Source: Certhia americana (Eukaryota; Chordata; Aves; Passeriformes; Certhiidae). Taken from it: DNA of 64,000 nt. The stretch covers positions 94,630,545 to 94,694,544 of the forward strand of contig CM031857.1 of assembly GCA_018697195.1 (NCBI GenBank), in the 5' to 3' direction. Each line of letters starts with the position of its first letter. Position 1 is the first letter of the stretch. Below the pieces are notes generated by a model that was not told where the DNA came from, searched no databases, and saw only the letters and a list, made by a program, of their open reading frames with translations. Shown one piece after another: positions 1 to 12,289 of this stretch. The position numbers and the translations under genes are program-made.

Positions 1-46
1 CTATTCTATTCTATTCTATTCTATTCTATTCTATTCTATTCTATTC
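1..46. repeat. (CTATT)n pentanucleotide microsatellite
   Basis: About nine uninterrupted CTATT units start at the first base, so the array probably continues to the left. It ends in a short T run. Length variation between individuals is expected. Confidence 0.95.
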
Positions 47-544
47 TTTTGTTAATTTAAGGCATCCTGCAAATGATAAAGTCAAAGCAATTGAGTGGGC
101 AACATAAGTCAGAAACAAACTAGAAGTAGAAGTGGAGTAAATACTATTTTTCTTAAATAAGAATTGCCAATGAGAAATATCAATGTGGAGGCATTATATA
201 GCTGTGCCATTTTAATGCAGATCACAGGTCACATATAGGAGTAGATTTTGTCCATGTACCAGATAACAAGAGCTATGCAGCTGAAATGGATAAAGGCCAC
301 CATACCTGTTTAATTTTGATGAAAGATGATTCCATTTTCCTTGTCAAAATTTCTGATGATATTATGTACATCAAAAATTTGCCTCACATGTACATACAAG
401 ACATGTCTTCTTTCTAAATTCCTTTTTCCTGCCTTTCTTGAAGTCTCCTTCATTTTTTTGGGGGGTCATAATTTTTCTACAAAACACCATTGCCTTCTTC
501 TGATCTAAAGCTTTCTTGAAAGATTTCCTCTTTGTTTTCATTTT
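47..544. other. Unique AT-rich DNA, no gene seen
   Basis: No recognised repeat and no convincing reading frame. The only frame opening here (60 codons, 326-508) is leucine/phenylalanine-rich, as expected from T-rich sequence. Confidence 0.6.
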
Positions 545-650
545 TACAGAATCACTTAATTGACTAGGTTGGAAAAGACCTTTGAGAAGATTGAGTCCAA
601 CCTGTGCCCTAACATTACCTTATCAGTTAAACCATGGCAACTTTTCAAGT
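545..650 (-). mobile_element. CR1 LINE 3' end, short fragment
   Basis: The + strand reads AGAATCAC, then AGGTTGGAAAAGACCTTTGAGA and AGTCCAACCTG, the reverse complement of the avian CR1 3' untranslated end. Homology fades after the CTAAACCATGGCA-like segment near 640. It is a heavily 5'-truncated, non-coding copy. The same CR1 type, in the opposite direction, is at 14785-14973. CR1 elements copy themselves by target-primed reverse transcription and usually truncate at the 5' side. Confidence 0.75.
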
Positions 651-3600
651 CTTCTGTTCCATTTATGACAAGTCCATCATCTTGAATAATCAATCCCTAA
701 GCCCTCTGTCAGATAAAGTGAATTTCCATCTCCTCAGTGTTAATTTTAGCTTGAAGAACTAATATCTTTGAAGCAAGATGGTCTCTTTCCTTAGAAGGGT
801 TGTAGAGGTAGATGGTACAAAAGGACAGCAGGAAGCTGGCCCAATGAGTGTGTGAGGATCAGGTTCTCTCTGATGAAATTTAAGAAATACATTGACTGTT
901 TGAATACTAACATAGGTTCAGAAACCAAACAAGAAGGAAATATTTTCCTTTACTACAACACCTATAACAAGTATCATTATAGCCTACGATGACAAACGTT
1001 AGTTTCCACAGATGTATTAGCAAATTCCACAGAAAATATTAGCAAATGTCGAAACAGCTGTGAGTCTGTTGCAATTTTTTACTTGAAGATGAAAAGTTGA
1101 CTTTACTGGTCAGGCTTAATTACCTCTGAAATAAGGTGTCATTAAGAGTGAAATAGGCACTTTTGTCATCCAGATGAAAAAAAATTTATTCTTTTTCTTT
1201 TTTCTATAAATCTCAAATGCAGGCAGAAGGAACTCCTGAAGAAAATATGTCTGGTTGCTTGCTACTGTGCACTTGACCACAATGTTACTAGATATTTGAC
1301 ACCTGAGTATCTCTACAAGACCACAAATTTTGTAAAAGTTTGATCCTATGACTGAGACTGGACTTAGTGCTTACTGACTTACTGCCAGTGAAAATTATGA
1401 AAGAATAGTATTTTGAATTTTCCCATTGGCTTTATAGCATGCAATTTGAATAGAGAAGATTGTGAGGAAGAGTAGAAATAAAAGAATCAGAAAGTAAATC
1501 TGTATGAATAAGCTAAATATTATCTCAGGTTGTAATGTCTTTGTAGACTCCTCCATTAATAAATACTTAGTTTAGTTTCAAATGTATTGAGTCCCATGAA
1601 TAAGAGAAATATTACAGGCTTACTTGTACTTGTCACACAAATATATAAGTACTCAGCTCATCCACATATTTTTTTTTTTCTTTTAATGAGAAGACATTCT
1701 ATATTCCTCAAAGACAAAGCTGCAAATCAATGCCTAAAATGTATTTTTTGTGAAAACAGATACCTTAAATTCAAGTCAATATAGAAGAGTATTGCATAAA
1801 TACTCTTCTATAACCCTCCAATGGACTCTGCTATAAACTCCTGTTTAATGTATATCAGCATGTGATACTGAAAACATAAACTGCAATATGTTTGTGCATC
1901 CTTGTGTCTGGCTTTGTGGTAATGACATTGGCTTCTGCAGCAGTTGTGAAATTTTAATGTAAGTTATATCTTCTTCCAAGATATTAATGTAGCCTATGCA
2001 GTTAAATAGTCATTATACTGCTTATTATTATGTGCATGCTAATGTTGTTTTCTATCAAGTTATAGTTGCATTTTATTAAACAACAGAGAAAGGTCACTCT
2101 AAAGGTTATACCAGCTTTGCTGTGACAGTATTTAAGCTGCAACGCAAGTTTCCTTGATGTCCTGAGAGACTGTAAAATATATTGTTATATTTTCATCTAC
2201 TAATTGTACCTTCAAGTGACCTGGTTGTAGAGAATGTATCTCAGCTTTTATTACATATAAAGACAGCTATGTTTCTCTGCATACTGCAGAGAACTGCAAA
2301 TATGGGATGAATAAAGAAGAAGATAACTGATTAACAGCAAACAACAAAAAGAAAACTGACAAACAGCAAAAACAAACCAAACAAAAACACCCAAAAACAA
2401 ACAAAGGCACAGGTTGTCACAGGCAACCTTGTGACTATAAATAGCTCACCACTGCTCAGAGAAACACAGCCTTGGGACCTGGGCAAGAAAGAAAGAACAA
2501 ATTTCAGATGTACATGAAAAATACATAACAGATTAAGATGTAACATGCCGTTGCAAGGGTACACATAAACATGTGTGCATAATGATTTTAAATGTTATTA
2601 TTGACAATACATATTTTGCTTTCTTTTTTTCATAACAATTTTTTGAATACAAAATTAAAAGGTCTGAGTTTTCTTGACTATTACACAAATTGTGATGCAG
2701 CAAAAATTGAATGAGAGGGGATACAGAAACTATAAGCTAAGATGAAGCACCTAGGCATGTAGGGCACATAATCACTACAGTTTCTTTAATATATAAAAAG
2801 ACAAGCATAATTACTAATATTGAGCAAATAAAATAGCCAATTAGATAGTCTTGGATAAAATACAATTGGTTTTGTGTCTTTGTTGACCAAAGCTTTTTTA
2901 TCACAAGAGATAACACTATACCAAGTTTACAGGTTGCCATTCTTGCTCTGATTTTGTCTTGTAATGGAAAAATAATTTTGAAACAGAAGCAAAATCTTAA
3001 TAGGAAAGAAAATCTTAGCCTAAAACAGAAGAGGAAAAAATCAGATTTATTTGATTCAGTCTCTGTTCTCTGGCTAGACGACTCAGTATATATTTTCACG
3101 GTATCTAAACCAAAAAGACTAGCAACCTCATTAAAATGCCTGAGTGCATGCTTTGTTCTCAAATTTGCTTTGCAAGCATATCACAGTAATTATACCAAAT
3201 ACAACACAAACACATCTATTTCTAGTGATAGCTTTTCTTGTTACTAAGATGTTCCTCTATTAAATGAAGATTTCTCCTAGAGACAAAAATGTATGTTAAA
3301 GGTCATTTCTACTGCAAGAAGTGCAGATTTCTTACACAGCGTTTTAGTAACATTCTTTCAATGACCCAATTTCCTCAAGCAATGGGCAAGACACAACTAG
3401 CACTTTTTTTTCTTTTGCTTTTGCCATCAGTTTAGTGTCTGCAGTCTTTAGATGCTCTCTGGATGTAGCCCTTGGCTTTAAAAACACTGATGGAAAGGAA
3501 AGTAATTTGATATCTTTTTCTTCATGACTTAATGATTTCTGTTTCATCCTTAGCTCATTGTTAGAAAGAAAAGTTCTGTAACGCTACAGTCTTTGTTTTG

Positions 3601-5220
3601 TTTACTTCTTCTTTATGCGTTTTATTTACTTTCAATGTGTCTTATTTACTTTAGTCTGCAAAATGCGGAACAAAACCTGCCTTTTCTGCACTCTCATTTC
3701 ATAGCGAGTTCTTCACTCTGACTTGGACCTCTATTCTGAATCATGAGTTTTGCTGGTCATTTGTGAATGTGTACTGGTTTAAGAAAAAGACTTCATCCCT
3801 CCTATCCCCAACTGCAATCAATCAGATGGTTTTACTCATTAACTTCACAAAAAAACTGACACTGACTTCAAAGACCTTTATTCAAAGGGCTTAGTTTTCA
3901 TATTTTATGTGTGCTTTACATGTAAGTAACACACTTCACTTTCTTTTGAACCACTTTTCTGCTTTTTTGTGAAGCACAGACAAGAACTTATCTCTTTCTG
4001 GAAACTGCTATGAGACAATGTCATGTATTTTTTATTTCCTTGAGTAAGTATATAAATAAGATTTAGTAGAATATCAAGTTGGATCTTTAATTATTTATTA
4101 CATTAATATATAATTTTAGCAGTCTCTTACTTCAAAAAATCATTCTTTTATGAGAAATACGTAAGTGTACAAGTGCATTACAATTTCACAATCAACTATG
4201 GTGTTCTGAAAAGTCACACTGGGATTGCATGTGCATCATATATGCTACACAGACCAAGCAAAGAATAGATGATAAAAATACCAGTTACCATCAACAGTTC
4301 TATAGCCAGGGCCAAGTAATCATCTCTTCAGCTTCCAGATAATAGGAAATCTGATGAAAATTTGCAGAATGATGGGCATGGACATCCTGTTACATGTGAA
4401 AAATCTAGTACTGCATAGGAAAAAAGACCTCAGAATTTCATATTTCTCTATGTGCATCATCATGGTCCAGTCCTGCTCAAACTAGTTTAGTATTCCAACT
4501 GCAGATGTGTGGCAACTGCATGTTTTCCAAGAGAGACGGTAGAAGTATGTAATATACAGTACTGACATCCAACATTGCATCTGGATTAGCAGTAGTTCAC
4601 AAATGGTGGTCGTGGTGGTGGTAGAGGTTTTTTTCTGGTAACTTATGACTCTACTTCCTCTAATACAACTCCAGTTGCATCTGCTTCCTCCTACTTTGAA
4701 AACCACATTTTCAGGTGTTTCTGGGCAATTAAACTTATGTAATTATCTTGTTATGCACCTGTATCTCAGAACACAGAATATCTGTCAGTCTATAATTTAT
4801 GTATTTGCATGCATTCTGATGCCCACAAACCTATATCTGCATGAAGAGATAATTTATACTGGTTACTTTCTTCACAGAAGTGTCTATATTAGAAAATACA
4901 TTCTTTTAGAAGAGACTTTAAATGATTTCTGAATTCCATCATTAGCAAAAATCTCTATGTACCCTGTTTCTTTCAAAACTGTTATTATGGTCTATTTTTG
5001 TTTCAGATTTAGAAGAATAACTAATCATTACTTTGAATTGTATTATTTTTTTTTTTTGCTTCCTACATATTTCAGATTAGATCATAATGGCAATATGGTT
5101 AGAGAAATTTTCTTGCAAAATTAGTTTGCTCTGGTAGAATGCCAACTGCCATTAATTGTTTACATTCTAGTCACAGTTTAGCTCATTTTACATTAAGTGA
5201 CTGTTTTAATCACTTATATA
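651..5220. other. Unique AT-rich DNA with simple tracts
   Basis: No gene or interspersed repeat recognised in 4.5 kb. It holds an A/C-rich tract (2333-2405) and a short GGT-rich run (about 4602-4630). Overlapping frames at 2737-3162 (minus, 141 codons) and 2954-3247 (plus) are phenylalanine- or lysine-rich translations of an A-rich stretch and are not credible genes. Confidence 0.6.
2333..2405. repeat. A/C-rich low-complexity tract
   Basis: The tract is built almost only of A and C in irregular AAAC, AAACC and ACAAA units. Similar tracts on the same strand lie at 5290-5328, 8886-8922, 27190-27270, 28218-28342 and 63548-63590. Confidence 0.85.
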
Positions 5221-5328
5221 TTTTTGGGGTTTTTTTGTTTGGTTTTGTTTTTTTTTTTTTTTTTTTGGTCAAGGTATGAGTATTCTTACCCACAAACAAA
5301 CCCAAAAAACAAACCACCAAACAAAACA
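5221..5328. repeat. T/G tract facing an A/C tract (imperfect inverted repeat)
   Basis: A T-rich tract with GGGG, TTTGG and TTTTG units (5221-5268, including a pure T run) is followed after about 20 bases by an A/C tract (5290-5328) of ACAAAC, CCCAAA and ACAAACC units. The two are roughly complementary, so a single strand could fold into a long imperfect stem. Confidence 0.75.
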
Positions 5329-5913
5329 CAAAAAGATCAGTGGACATCAACAAATTTAGAAGTATGGAAATAGATCATGTTAGTAACATCTCTGTGTACT
5401 CCATACCACCTGGGATGCAAATAAATAAGGAAGAATTTTCTTATGAAAAGAAGTCAAAATTTTAGTTAAATACTAAGTCATCAGGATATAATAACATAAA
5501 TATCCTCTACACTATAAAGAACAGGCTTCTAGTATTTGGAGGTTTTCGGAGGTGGAGAATGGTGTAACAAAAAAATAAAATAGATCAAATCAAATCTTGA
5601 CAAAACTCAAATTTTTTGTATCATATAAAGCAGTTTTATAATGTGCATAGTCTACTCTACTCCTTTTGCTGCAGGGCAACTTTCCACAGAATTTTCCTCT
5701 CTGAAAGACAGAACTAAGCTAATGTAGACAATCTAGACTCCTGTCCTATTATCAGTTGTGGGAATATGTTGAGGTAGAACATTGGCAATGAAGGGACCAG
5801 CAGTGTGTTCCAGTTTGTGAATGGCCAAGAATTAGAGACACCAACAGGTGACATTTTTGGGGACTCTCCACCTGGGCTCAGGTCCTGTACTGCATTTGCT
5901 AACTGGCACAGCA

Positions 5914-5994
5914 TCACTCTGAGTATTAATGTATTGGGTCTGAGTTGCAGAGCTGGCCAAGTCATCAGTGCCAAGACATTAATACTCCTTGTGA
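5914..5994 (+). ncRNA. Candidate microRNA-precursor-like hairpin
   Basis: Two 30-base arms (5914-5943 and 5965-5994) pair at 24 of 30 positions without bulges and enclose a 21-base loop. From the base: 4 pairs (TCAC/GTGA), a 3x3 internal loop, 12 perfect pairs (GAGTATTAATGT with ACATTAATACTC), one A/G mismatch, 4 pairs (TTGG/CCAA), two mismatches, 4 pairs (CTGA/TCAG). Arm length, small symmetric mismatches and loop size match a typical animal pre-miRNA. I do not recognise the arms as a known microRNA. It could also be a decayed inverted repeat of a small DNA transposon, or chance. The minus strand would fold equally well, so the strand given is only nominal. Function is inference. Confidence 0.3.
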
Positions 5995-6100
5995 ACAGGA
6001 AATTAAGCTGCATTCTGCACCAACAACGTCAATGAAATCATTGACTTCTGTCCATTCAGAAAGCAAGTCTCAGGTAAGAGAACTGCTATTCTGAAAATGT

Positions 6101-6121
6101 AAAAAAAAAAAAAAAAAAAAA
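6101..6121. repeat. Poly(A) run of 21
   Basis: Pure A mononucleotide run with no retroposon body recognised beside it, so it is scored as a simple repeat only. Confidence 0.9.
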
Positions 6122-9100
6122 TCAAAATCATGTATGCAATATTTTTGAAAATAAAACTTTCATCCCAAGAGTATAATCTGCTTAACACCCCACACCCCCA
6201 ATTATTCTAAACATTAGAAATAAATAGAAGAATCTAGATTAGAGTGCTGTCAAAAAGAAGATGAGCAAGATCAGGCCAGTAGCTTTTAAGAAACTGCGAA
6301 AATGAGAAATGGAAATACAGATATGGTTTAATGCAATGTGATGGGGCATAGCAAAATCCAGAAATTTAACAAATTCATAGAGGAAGTTTCATGAGATGAT
6401 CACTGAAAATATCATACTTTCTATGCCAACCAAATACAGCTTCTGACCTTTTCAAAGTAGGCTAATCCTCAGCAACCTAATGAGAAAATTATTCCTGTAA
6501 GCAGACCTCCTACAGTACAGCTGACAAATATGTCAATGGTTTCACTCTTGTGTCAGGATCCAATACTGTCTGACCAGGATCTTTCAGATACTCTGCACAA
6601 GGAAAGCTTAAATTTTTAATATCAAATCTATTTATTTGAAGATATTGGACGTTACATGGGACTTTGATTTAGCAGCAGTATAGTGAGGTTCTAGCACAAG
6701 CACAGTATAGCAGTTGCAATAATCACCTGGACCACACTGCAAACGTAAGTCCCATCATGAACACGTGTTGTGACAGTGCTGAGCATCCTCAGTCACTGGA
6801 AAGAGTATGTGGGATCTCAAGTCTGTTGTTGTTTTCAAAGTTTATCCTGTTGGCCACTCAGCTTTTATAGTCTGTGTAGGGCTGAGCCACAAATTCCCCC
6901 ATGCTGGTCCATCTGGCTCAGAAAGACATTAAAACCATTAAGGTCATTTACACAGTGAGTTGACCAGATCAAACATTTGACTAAAACAAAGGTCACCATC
7001 TGTTCTTTTTTGTTTTAAGTTCAGCTTTCCTTAAAGCAACTCTTGTCACTTCCTGTACTTTCCCCTGAATATCACAGGCACATTGTCTGTGAACATCTTC
7101 TCTGATCCTTCTTTCCTTATAGGATTTTGGTGATTGGTTACACCATAACATTTCTTCATGACAGCTAAAGGAAATTTCTGTTGATAAATAAGTAAGGTTT
7201 TGATGGTGTGTGGGGCTGGATGGTATATATTGGAATCTATAGCAGTTTCATTAGGTTAGTCAAAAATAAAAAGTGTTCCTCACCTATATTGCACTTCTAG
7301 GGCAAAACATAGATAAGCATAAAAAATAAATGAACAAATTTTGGTCTTAATCCCGGTATTGTCAAATCAATTGGGAGTCATTTTGTTACTAGGAAATATT
7401 AGGTATGCAGACAAATGCGTCCAGCATTTGGCCTCTGACCAATGCATCTCTGACATCCTGGGCTGCCAGAGAATTTTCCAATGAGTATTCACAAAACACA
7501 CCCAAATCAAAGAAAAAGAAAGGTGAAAAGACTAATTGTGAACTTTCTTGGTCCTACAAAGTTTAGCACAGCAGGCTCTCATTTTACCTACATGAGTCCA
7601 GAAGAAAGCTGCCACAAGTGCATGGATGGCATAGCATGTCTATGGCCCTCTGGTGGTGTACAGCTACAGGTATATTTTGGTGTGTACTGGGATATCAGGG
7701 AGCATGCCTGAATCCTGACAGCCCTAAGGTATCTGCCACGTTGGTACAATTGCCCAGAAATATGTTTCAATGCTTAAAGTCAATTAAAAAGAAATGGCCT
7801 AAGAATTTACTCCAGACTACATGGTATCTCTAGCTATGATTTTCTGTTCTGATTGACAGAAACAACCTCCTGTAGGTGACCTCCTAATTCACATTAAAAA
7901 GCCAAACAACAATCTTATCTAGAGTGATTTTCCATCAACAAAACTTTGCTCAAAACATATAGAAAAAATGGACAATGATTAAGTCTGAATTTATTGTCTC
8001 ACTTTATTATTTCCATTTGGCTTTCCTACACCTTTCAGTTACTATTGCTCTTCTGTTGGAATATAAAATACTATGAGTAATTAGTATTTGTTTTCAAATC
8101 TTCCATAAAAAGCATAATCCAATACATAATAAATTAATAGGGAGGCAAGTTAACCGCATATAGTTTCAGGCCATATCAGAATCATTTTTATTATAAACGA
8201 AAGTTATGAGGTACAAAAAAAAATCAGTCCTAAAGATCTTAGTGTGTTCCCAGATTACAGGTTTTAGATGGAGTGCCAAAAACAACTTTATAATTTTCCC
8301 CCTTTTTTTTTTTCAATAATGTATAAAATATTAAGTAAGTTTTCTTGTATTTAAAAACTGCATCAAATACATTCAGTTCTGTCAGAGAAAGATAAATATT
8401 TAATAAAATATATTTAGGGATTTTAATATTTCATATATATATGATGTTTTCTGTAATTTCTATTACAATAAAAAGTGGTACAGTTTAATTATATTTTTAA
8501 GTTATTAAAAAAAACCACTTAGCTTTGAGTTTTTGGCATCTCTGAAAGCTAGAGCTAATCAAATCTGTTTTGTGCAAGGAAAATCATTCACTTGGGGTTT
8601 TGTCTTTTATTTTATATTTTATCCAGTAATTTCTTTACTATAAGTAGATAGAATCTAGTTTTCCTTCTAAAATTTTTTGTTGACTCATCAGTTTGTATCC
8701 AGATTGCTTGGAAATACTTGGTAATATAGTGTATGATATGATAAGTTATTTATGGCCCATAATTTGCTTACATTTAATGCATTACACAAGCAGCAATCTC
8801 AAATCAATACCAATGGAGAGGGTCAGGAACATTTTTTTCTGCAAGAAAACTTCTTTATATGAATCATGAAATATATGAATTTTAGACACACACGCAAGCA
8901 AAAAAAACCAACAAACAAACCTTCATAGACAAAATATTTTATCAGAATTGTAGTTTGGAATATATGCAGCAAAAATGACTATCTTAGTACAGAAAGGTGT
9001 TAACTCTAAAAGCACTGTATAGTTTCTTTTGTATGAAGGGTGACAGATTATATTAAATCCTTAATATTCATGACTTACATTAAAGTTGATGCTAATTGTT

Positions 9101-9823
9101 ATCCTTTAGTTGTGCTTTAGTAATTTCCTGTCGTAATGAACCATATTTTGCTATTCACTTCCTTGTTCCCTATATTTCTCTGCCCATTGAAAGGACCAGG
9201 AAGCTCAAATGGACTCTGTGGACAAAAAGGGATGAAAAGGAAGACTGCCCTTCCCTGAGGGAGCTGTCACGGGCACTGCCACAGAGGATGAGACATGTTG
9301 GTACAAGTAGAGCTGGCAGTGGAGGCAGGTGGCAGAAATTACTGCCCCTGTAAGATACAGCTGTGTGTAGAGCATTTTTCATTTTGATTATTTTCTGGTT
9401 TTCTTGGCCTAATTCCCTTGAGATTTTTCTACATAAAGAGACATGTTTCTTATCCTTATCCCAGTAAAAGCTGGCTGTCCTTTTTTTGAACCTCTTTTGG
9501 TGTCCTGTGGGGAGATGCCCCAGCACAGCCACCTCGAAGCTCTGAACATCTCAAGAGCCTGTCACAAGTCCAAGCTACAGGATATAAAGGGAAAAACAAC
9601 ATCTTCATTACTGCAGTCTGGAGGACTGTAGTATGAATACCTATAGGCAGCAGTCCTGATGCATTTTATTCCCACCACCGTTACCTAAAATTCTCTTCAT
9701 TTATTTCCATGGTATATACATTTTTGGCACTAACTCTATCACTCTTTGTCATTTATCTTACCTATTTGCCACTTTACTTTACAGTGGCAAACCAAAATAA
9801 TTTCTTTTTAATGCACCCAACTG

Positions 9824-9880
9824 TTTTTTTGGGGTTTTTTTGTTTTTTTGGGTTTTTTTTTTTTTTTGTTTTTTTTTTTA
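9824..9880. repeat. T/G-rich low-complexity tract
   Basis: T runs broken by GGGG, G and GGG, the strand-reversed counterpart of the A/C tracts elsewhere in the window. Confidence 0.85.
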
Positions 9881-11574
9881 AATGAGTACACTAAACAAGG
9901 TATGTGGTAAAGGTTTTTTTTTTCTCCATGACATAATATATTTGACCTTCCTAAAACACTTCACCATTTTTCTGTTAACTTGTGAAATGAAGGTTTAAGC
10001 TGTTCTGCATTTTGCCAACATATTTCATCTGTAATTGCAAAGGAAATGCCCATTTAGGCAGGTGAATCTGTTTGTTCTAGTTAAAGAAATATTTGGACAT
10101 ATTCAAGGAAAAGGATGTTTAACTGCTGATTTCTGTGCTTTCACTTTTATTTGCAAGGATGTACACCCTGCTCTAATATAAATGTAAACTCAGAACTCCC
10201 ATAATCTGAGGTGTTTCTTTCCTTAAAGCTCACATGTCCCATGGAGAAAGTTCTGCAACTAAAATGCAATTATTCTTAAGCCATAGAATGGTTAATTATA
10301 CAAGCTATACAATATTTTTTTTCATGAAGCTCCTATCCAGAGCAGTCTGAATTAAACTATACACCAAGAAAAAGTAAAACATAATTTCCTAAATTTTGGT
10401 GAAATATTCCATTGCTTGAACTCCAAGAAAAGATAAACACAGAGGATGGAATGAAAAAACTTACTGTAACTTGAACTATAGATAATTGTTATTTTTCTGG
10501 CCAATTTACAGCTAAACATATGACTAAGAATAACCTGAAAACTCCTGAAACCTCAAACTTGTTAACTAGGGAAACCCATAAGCTATCTGAAATAAATACA
10601 TAAAAGATAGGAAAAATAATTTAAAAAAAACCCCAGTTATATAGAATCTTAATGAGGTCTTGTTTTGTCATTTTAGAACTTTGCCCCATTGCCTCATTAA
10701 AGTTAACATTTCCCAGCTAAGGAATTTCTGTTTGGCTTTTTGTTAATAAAGCTGACTCTGAGTTACTGAACAATCCTTGCACTTTCTTTTCCCAAGGACA
10801 TTCTGTTTTCCTCCAAAAAATATTGATCTATTTCCAGTATTTCTACCTGGAGGCTTAGGAAATCACTATGATTCTATCCAACCATTGTCACAAGCTGTCA
10901 ATTTATACAGCTCTGTGCCTTTTGGCAAGTATTAGTCAGGAGCCTCTTCAACAGGATAAAGATAATGGGGAAACAGTCTGACCTGATGTTTATTTGTGCT
11001 TGGTGTAACTTATAAACATCAGACTCTTCAACTCTTTCCATTTTTGTTCAAATATTAGTTTTAACCATGTGAATGTTTTAGTTGTCTTGACAAGTATTTG
11101 TCTGAGCATTTCTTACAAGCATATTCATAACTGTTTTTTTTTCCTTTTATGTATTTTCATTAATGCCTTAAATTACACAACATCACATTTCTTTATTAGA
11201 AACGGGAAACCAGATTTTGCATTAAAAAAGTTATTTACAGATTTTTTTTGTTCTGTACTTGAATATTTGGTGTAAGAGGGAGACCAGGCTTAATGATTTG
11301 CACTAAATTAATTTGTATATGACAAACACTAGCATGTGGAATATACCTCATTGACTCATTTTACAATAATTTTTAAAAAGGAAAAGAAAATATATTTGTA
11401 ATTTGGCATGAAAAAAGGGAGTTTTCAGCCTCACTGAATATCTTAGAATATGGTGGGGAAAAGAAAGCAAAGAAAATAATATTTTTAATATCATGTATTA
11501 AATGAAACTTAGGCATTGATTGTTTATATGAAATTATTCTCATGGTTTACAGCAAGAAATGAAAGTATATTAAA
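9881..11574. other. Unique AT-rich DNA, no gene seen
   Basis: No repeat family, RNA gene or credible frame recognised. The last bases (11575-11580, AAACCC) are the left target duplication of the LTR that follows. Confidence 0.6.
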
Positions 11575-11580
11575 AAACCC

Positions 11581-12283
11581 TGACGCACAACCTCGGAGCT
11601 CGGCTAGCTCGGGGGGAATTGGGTTTTCCTGGTGCCGCGTCTGGTGTGGGGAACTGTTGCTACTGTGTCAGCGATAGAACCTGGCGAGCCGTGGGCTCGT
11701 CCGCGAACAGGTCTACCCGCTGCAACAGAGTCTGGGCGAAAGAGCAAGGGGGGGCCACTCCTCGGTGGAATTCCAGAAGTTCCTTTATTGAGGGCGATAC
11801 AGCCGAAGAGGACACCAGAGGAAGTGACCCCGAGCACTGCTGTGCACGGGTTTTTATGCGGGGTTACATGGAGGGGGGGGTGCATTTGCTTGACCAATGA
11901 CAGAAGCACAGGGGAGGAGTAGAGGGATCACCCCAGGGTCCCTGGGCTAATAGGGTAAAGGGGGAGGAGAAGGAGGTCACATGCCCCAATGGGGCATCGA
12001 GTAAAGGGTGACACCCAGGAACGCCCAGGGGGTGGAACACATCCGGGATTGGATGGGGGAAGGATTGGCAGGGAAGGTACTAGAACAAGGGGTAGGGCTA
12101 GGAGGATTGATAGGGAAGGTACTGGAATAGGGGGTGGGGAAAATCCATATAGGGTACAAACTGGGGAAGATACAATGTAAGAACAAACCAACTGGGGAAA
12201 AACGGGGGAACATAGAATGAACCATTTGACAATATGAAAATTAAACATGAAATAACAAATAGAAATGAATACTGGCCGCAACA
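11581..12283 (-). mobile_element. Solo LTR of a class II (ERVK-like) endogenous retrovirus
   Basis: A 703-bp element starts TGACGCAC and ends GCAACA, so it has TG...CA ends. It is flanked by a perfect 6-bp target duplication, AAACCC, at 11575-11580 and 12284-12289. On the minus strand a TATA-like CATAAAAA (11851-11858) lies upstream of an AATAAA polyadenylation signal (11784-11789), giving U3-R-U5 order and the orientation. No retroviral interior is present, so it is a recombination-derived solo LTR. Base composition is strikingly G+C- and CpG-rich against the flanks, and the duplication is intact, which suggests a fairly young insertion. Frames of about 60-118 codons here are by-products of composition. 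Class assignment rests on duplication length and on likeness to 47144-47679; the family name is unknown to me. Confidence 0.88.
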
Positions 12284-12289
12284 AAACCC

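Larger units (their letters stand above)
5329..9823. other. Unique AT-rich DNA, no gene seen
   Basis: Apart from the hairpin at 5914-5994 and the A run at 6101-6121 nothing here is recognised. The block 5740-6060 is somewhat richer in G+C and open in short frames on both strands, but those translations resemble no family I know. 8395-8520 is very AT-rich. 9200-9350 is slightly GC-richer, with an unrecognised 120-codon minus-strand frame. Confidence 0.55.

Noticed and set aside
2737..3162. 141-codon minus-strand open frame
   Set aside because: It contains a long Phe/Leu/Cys/Arg-rich stretch from an A-rich region, overlaps an equally poor frame on the other strand, and matches no family.
6650..6960. 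Possible minus-strand LTR (CTTTTATAGTCTGTG motif)
   Set aside because: The TATA-like motif alone is not enough. No TG...CA ends, poly(A) signal in order or target duplication could be found.
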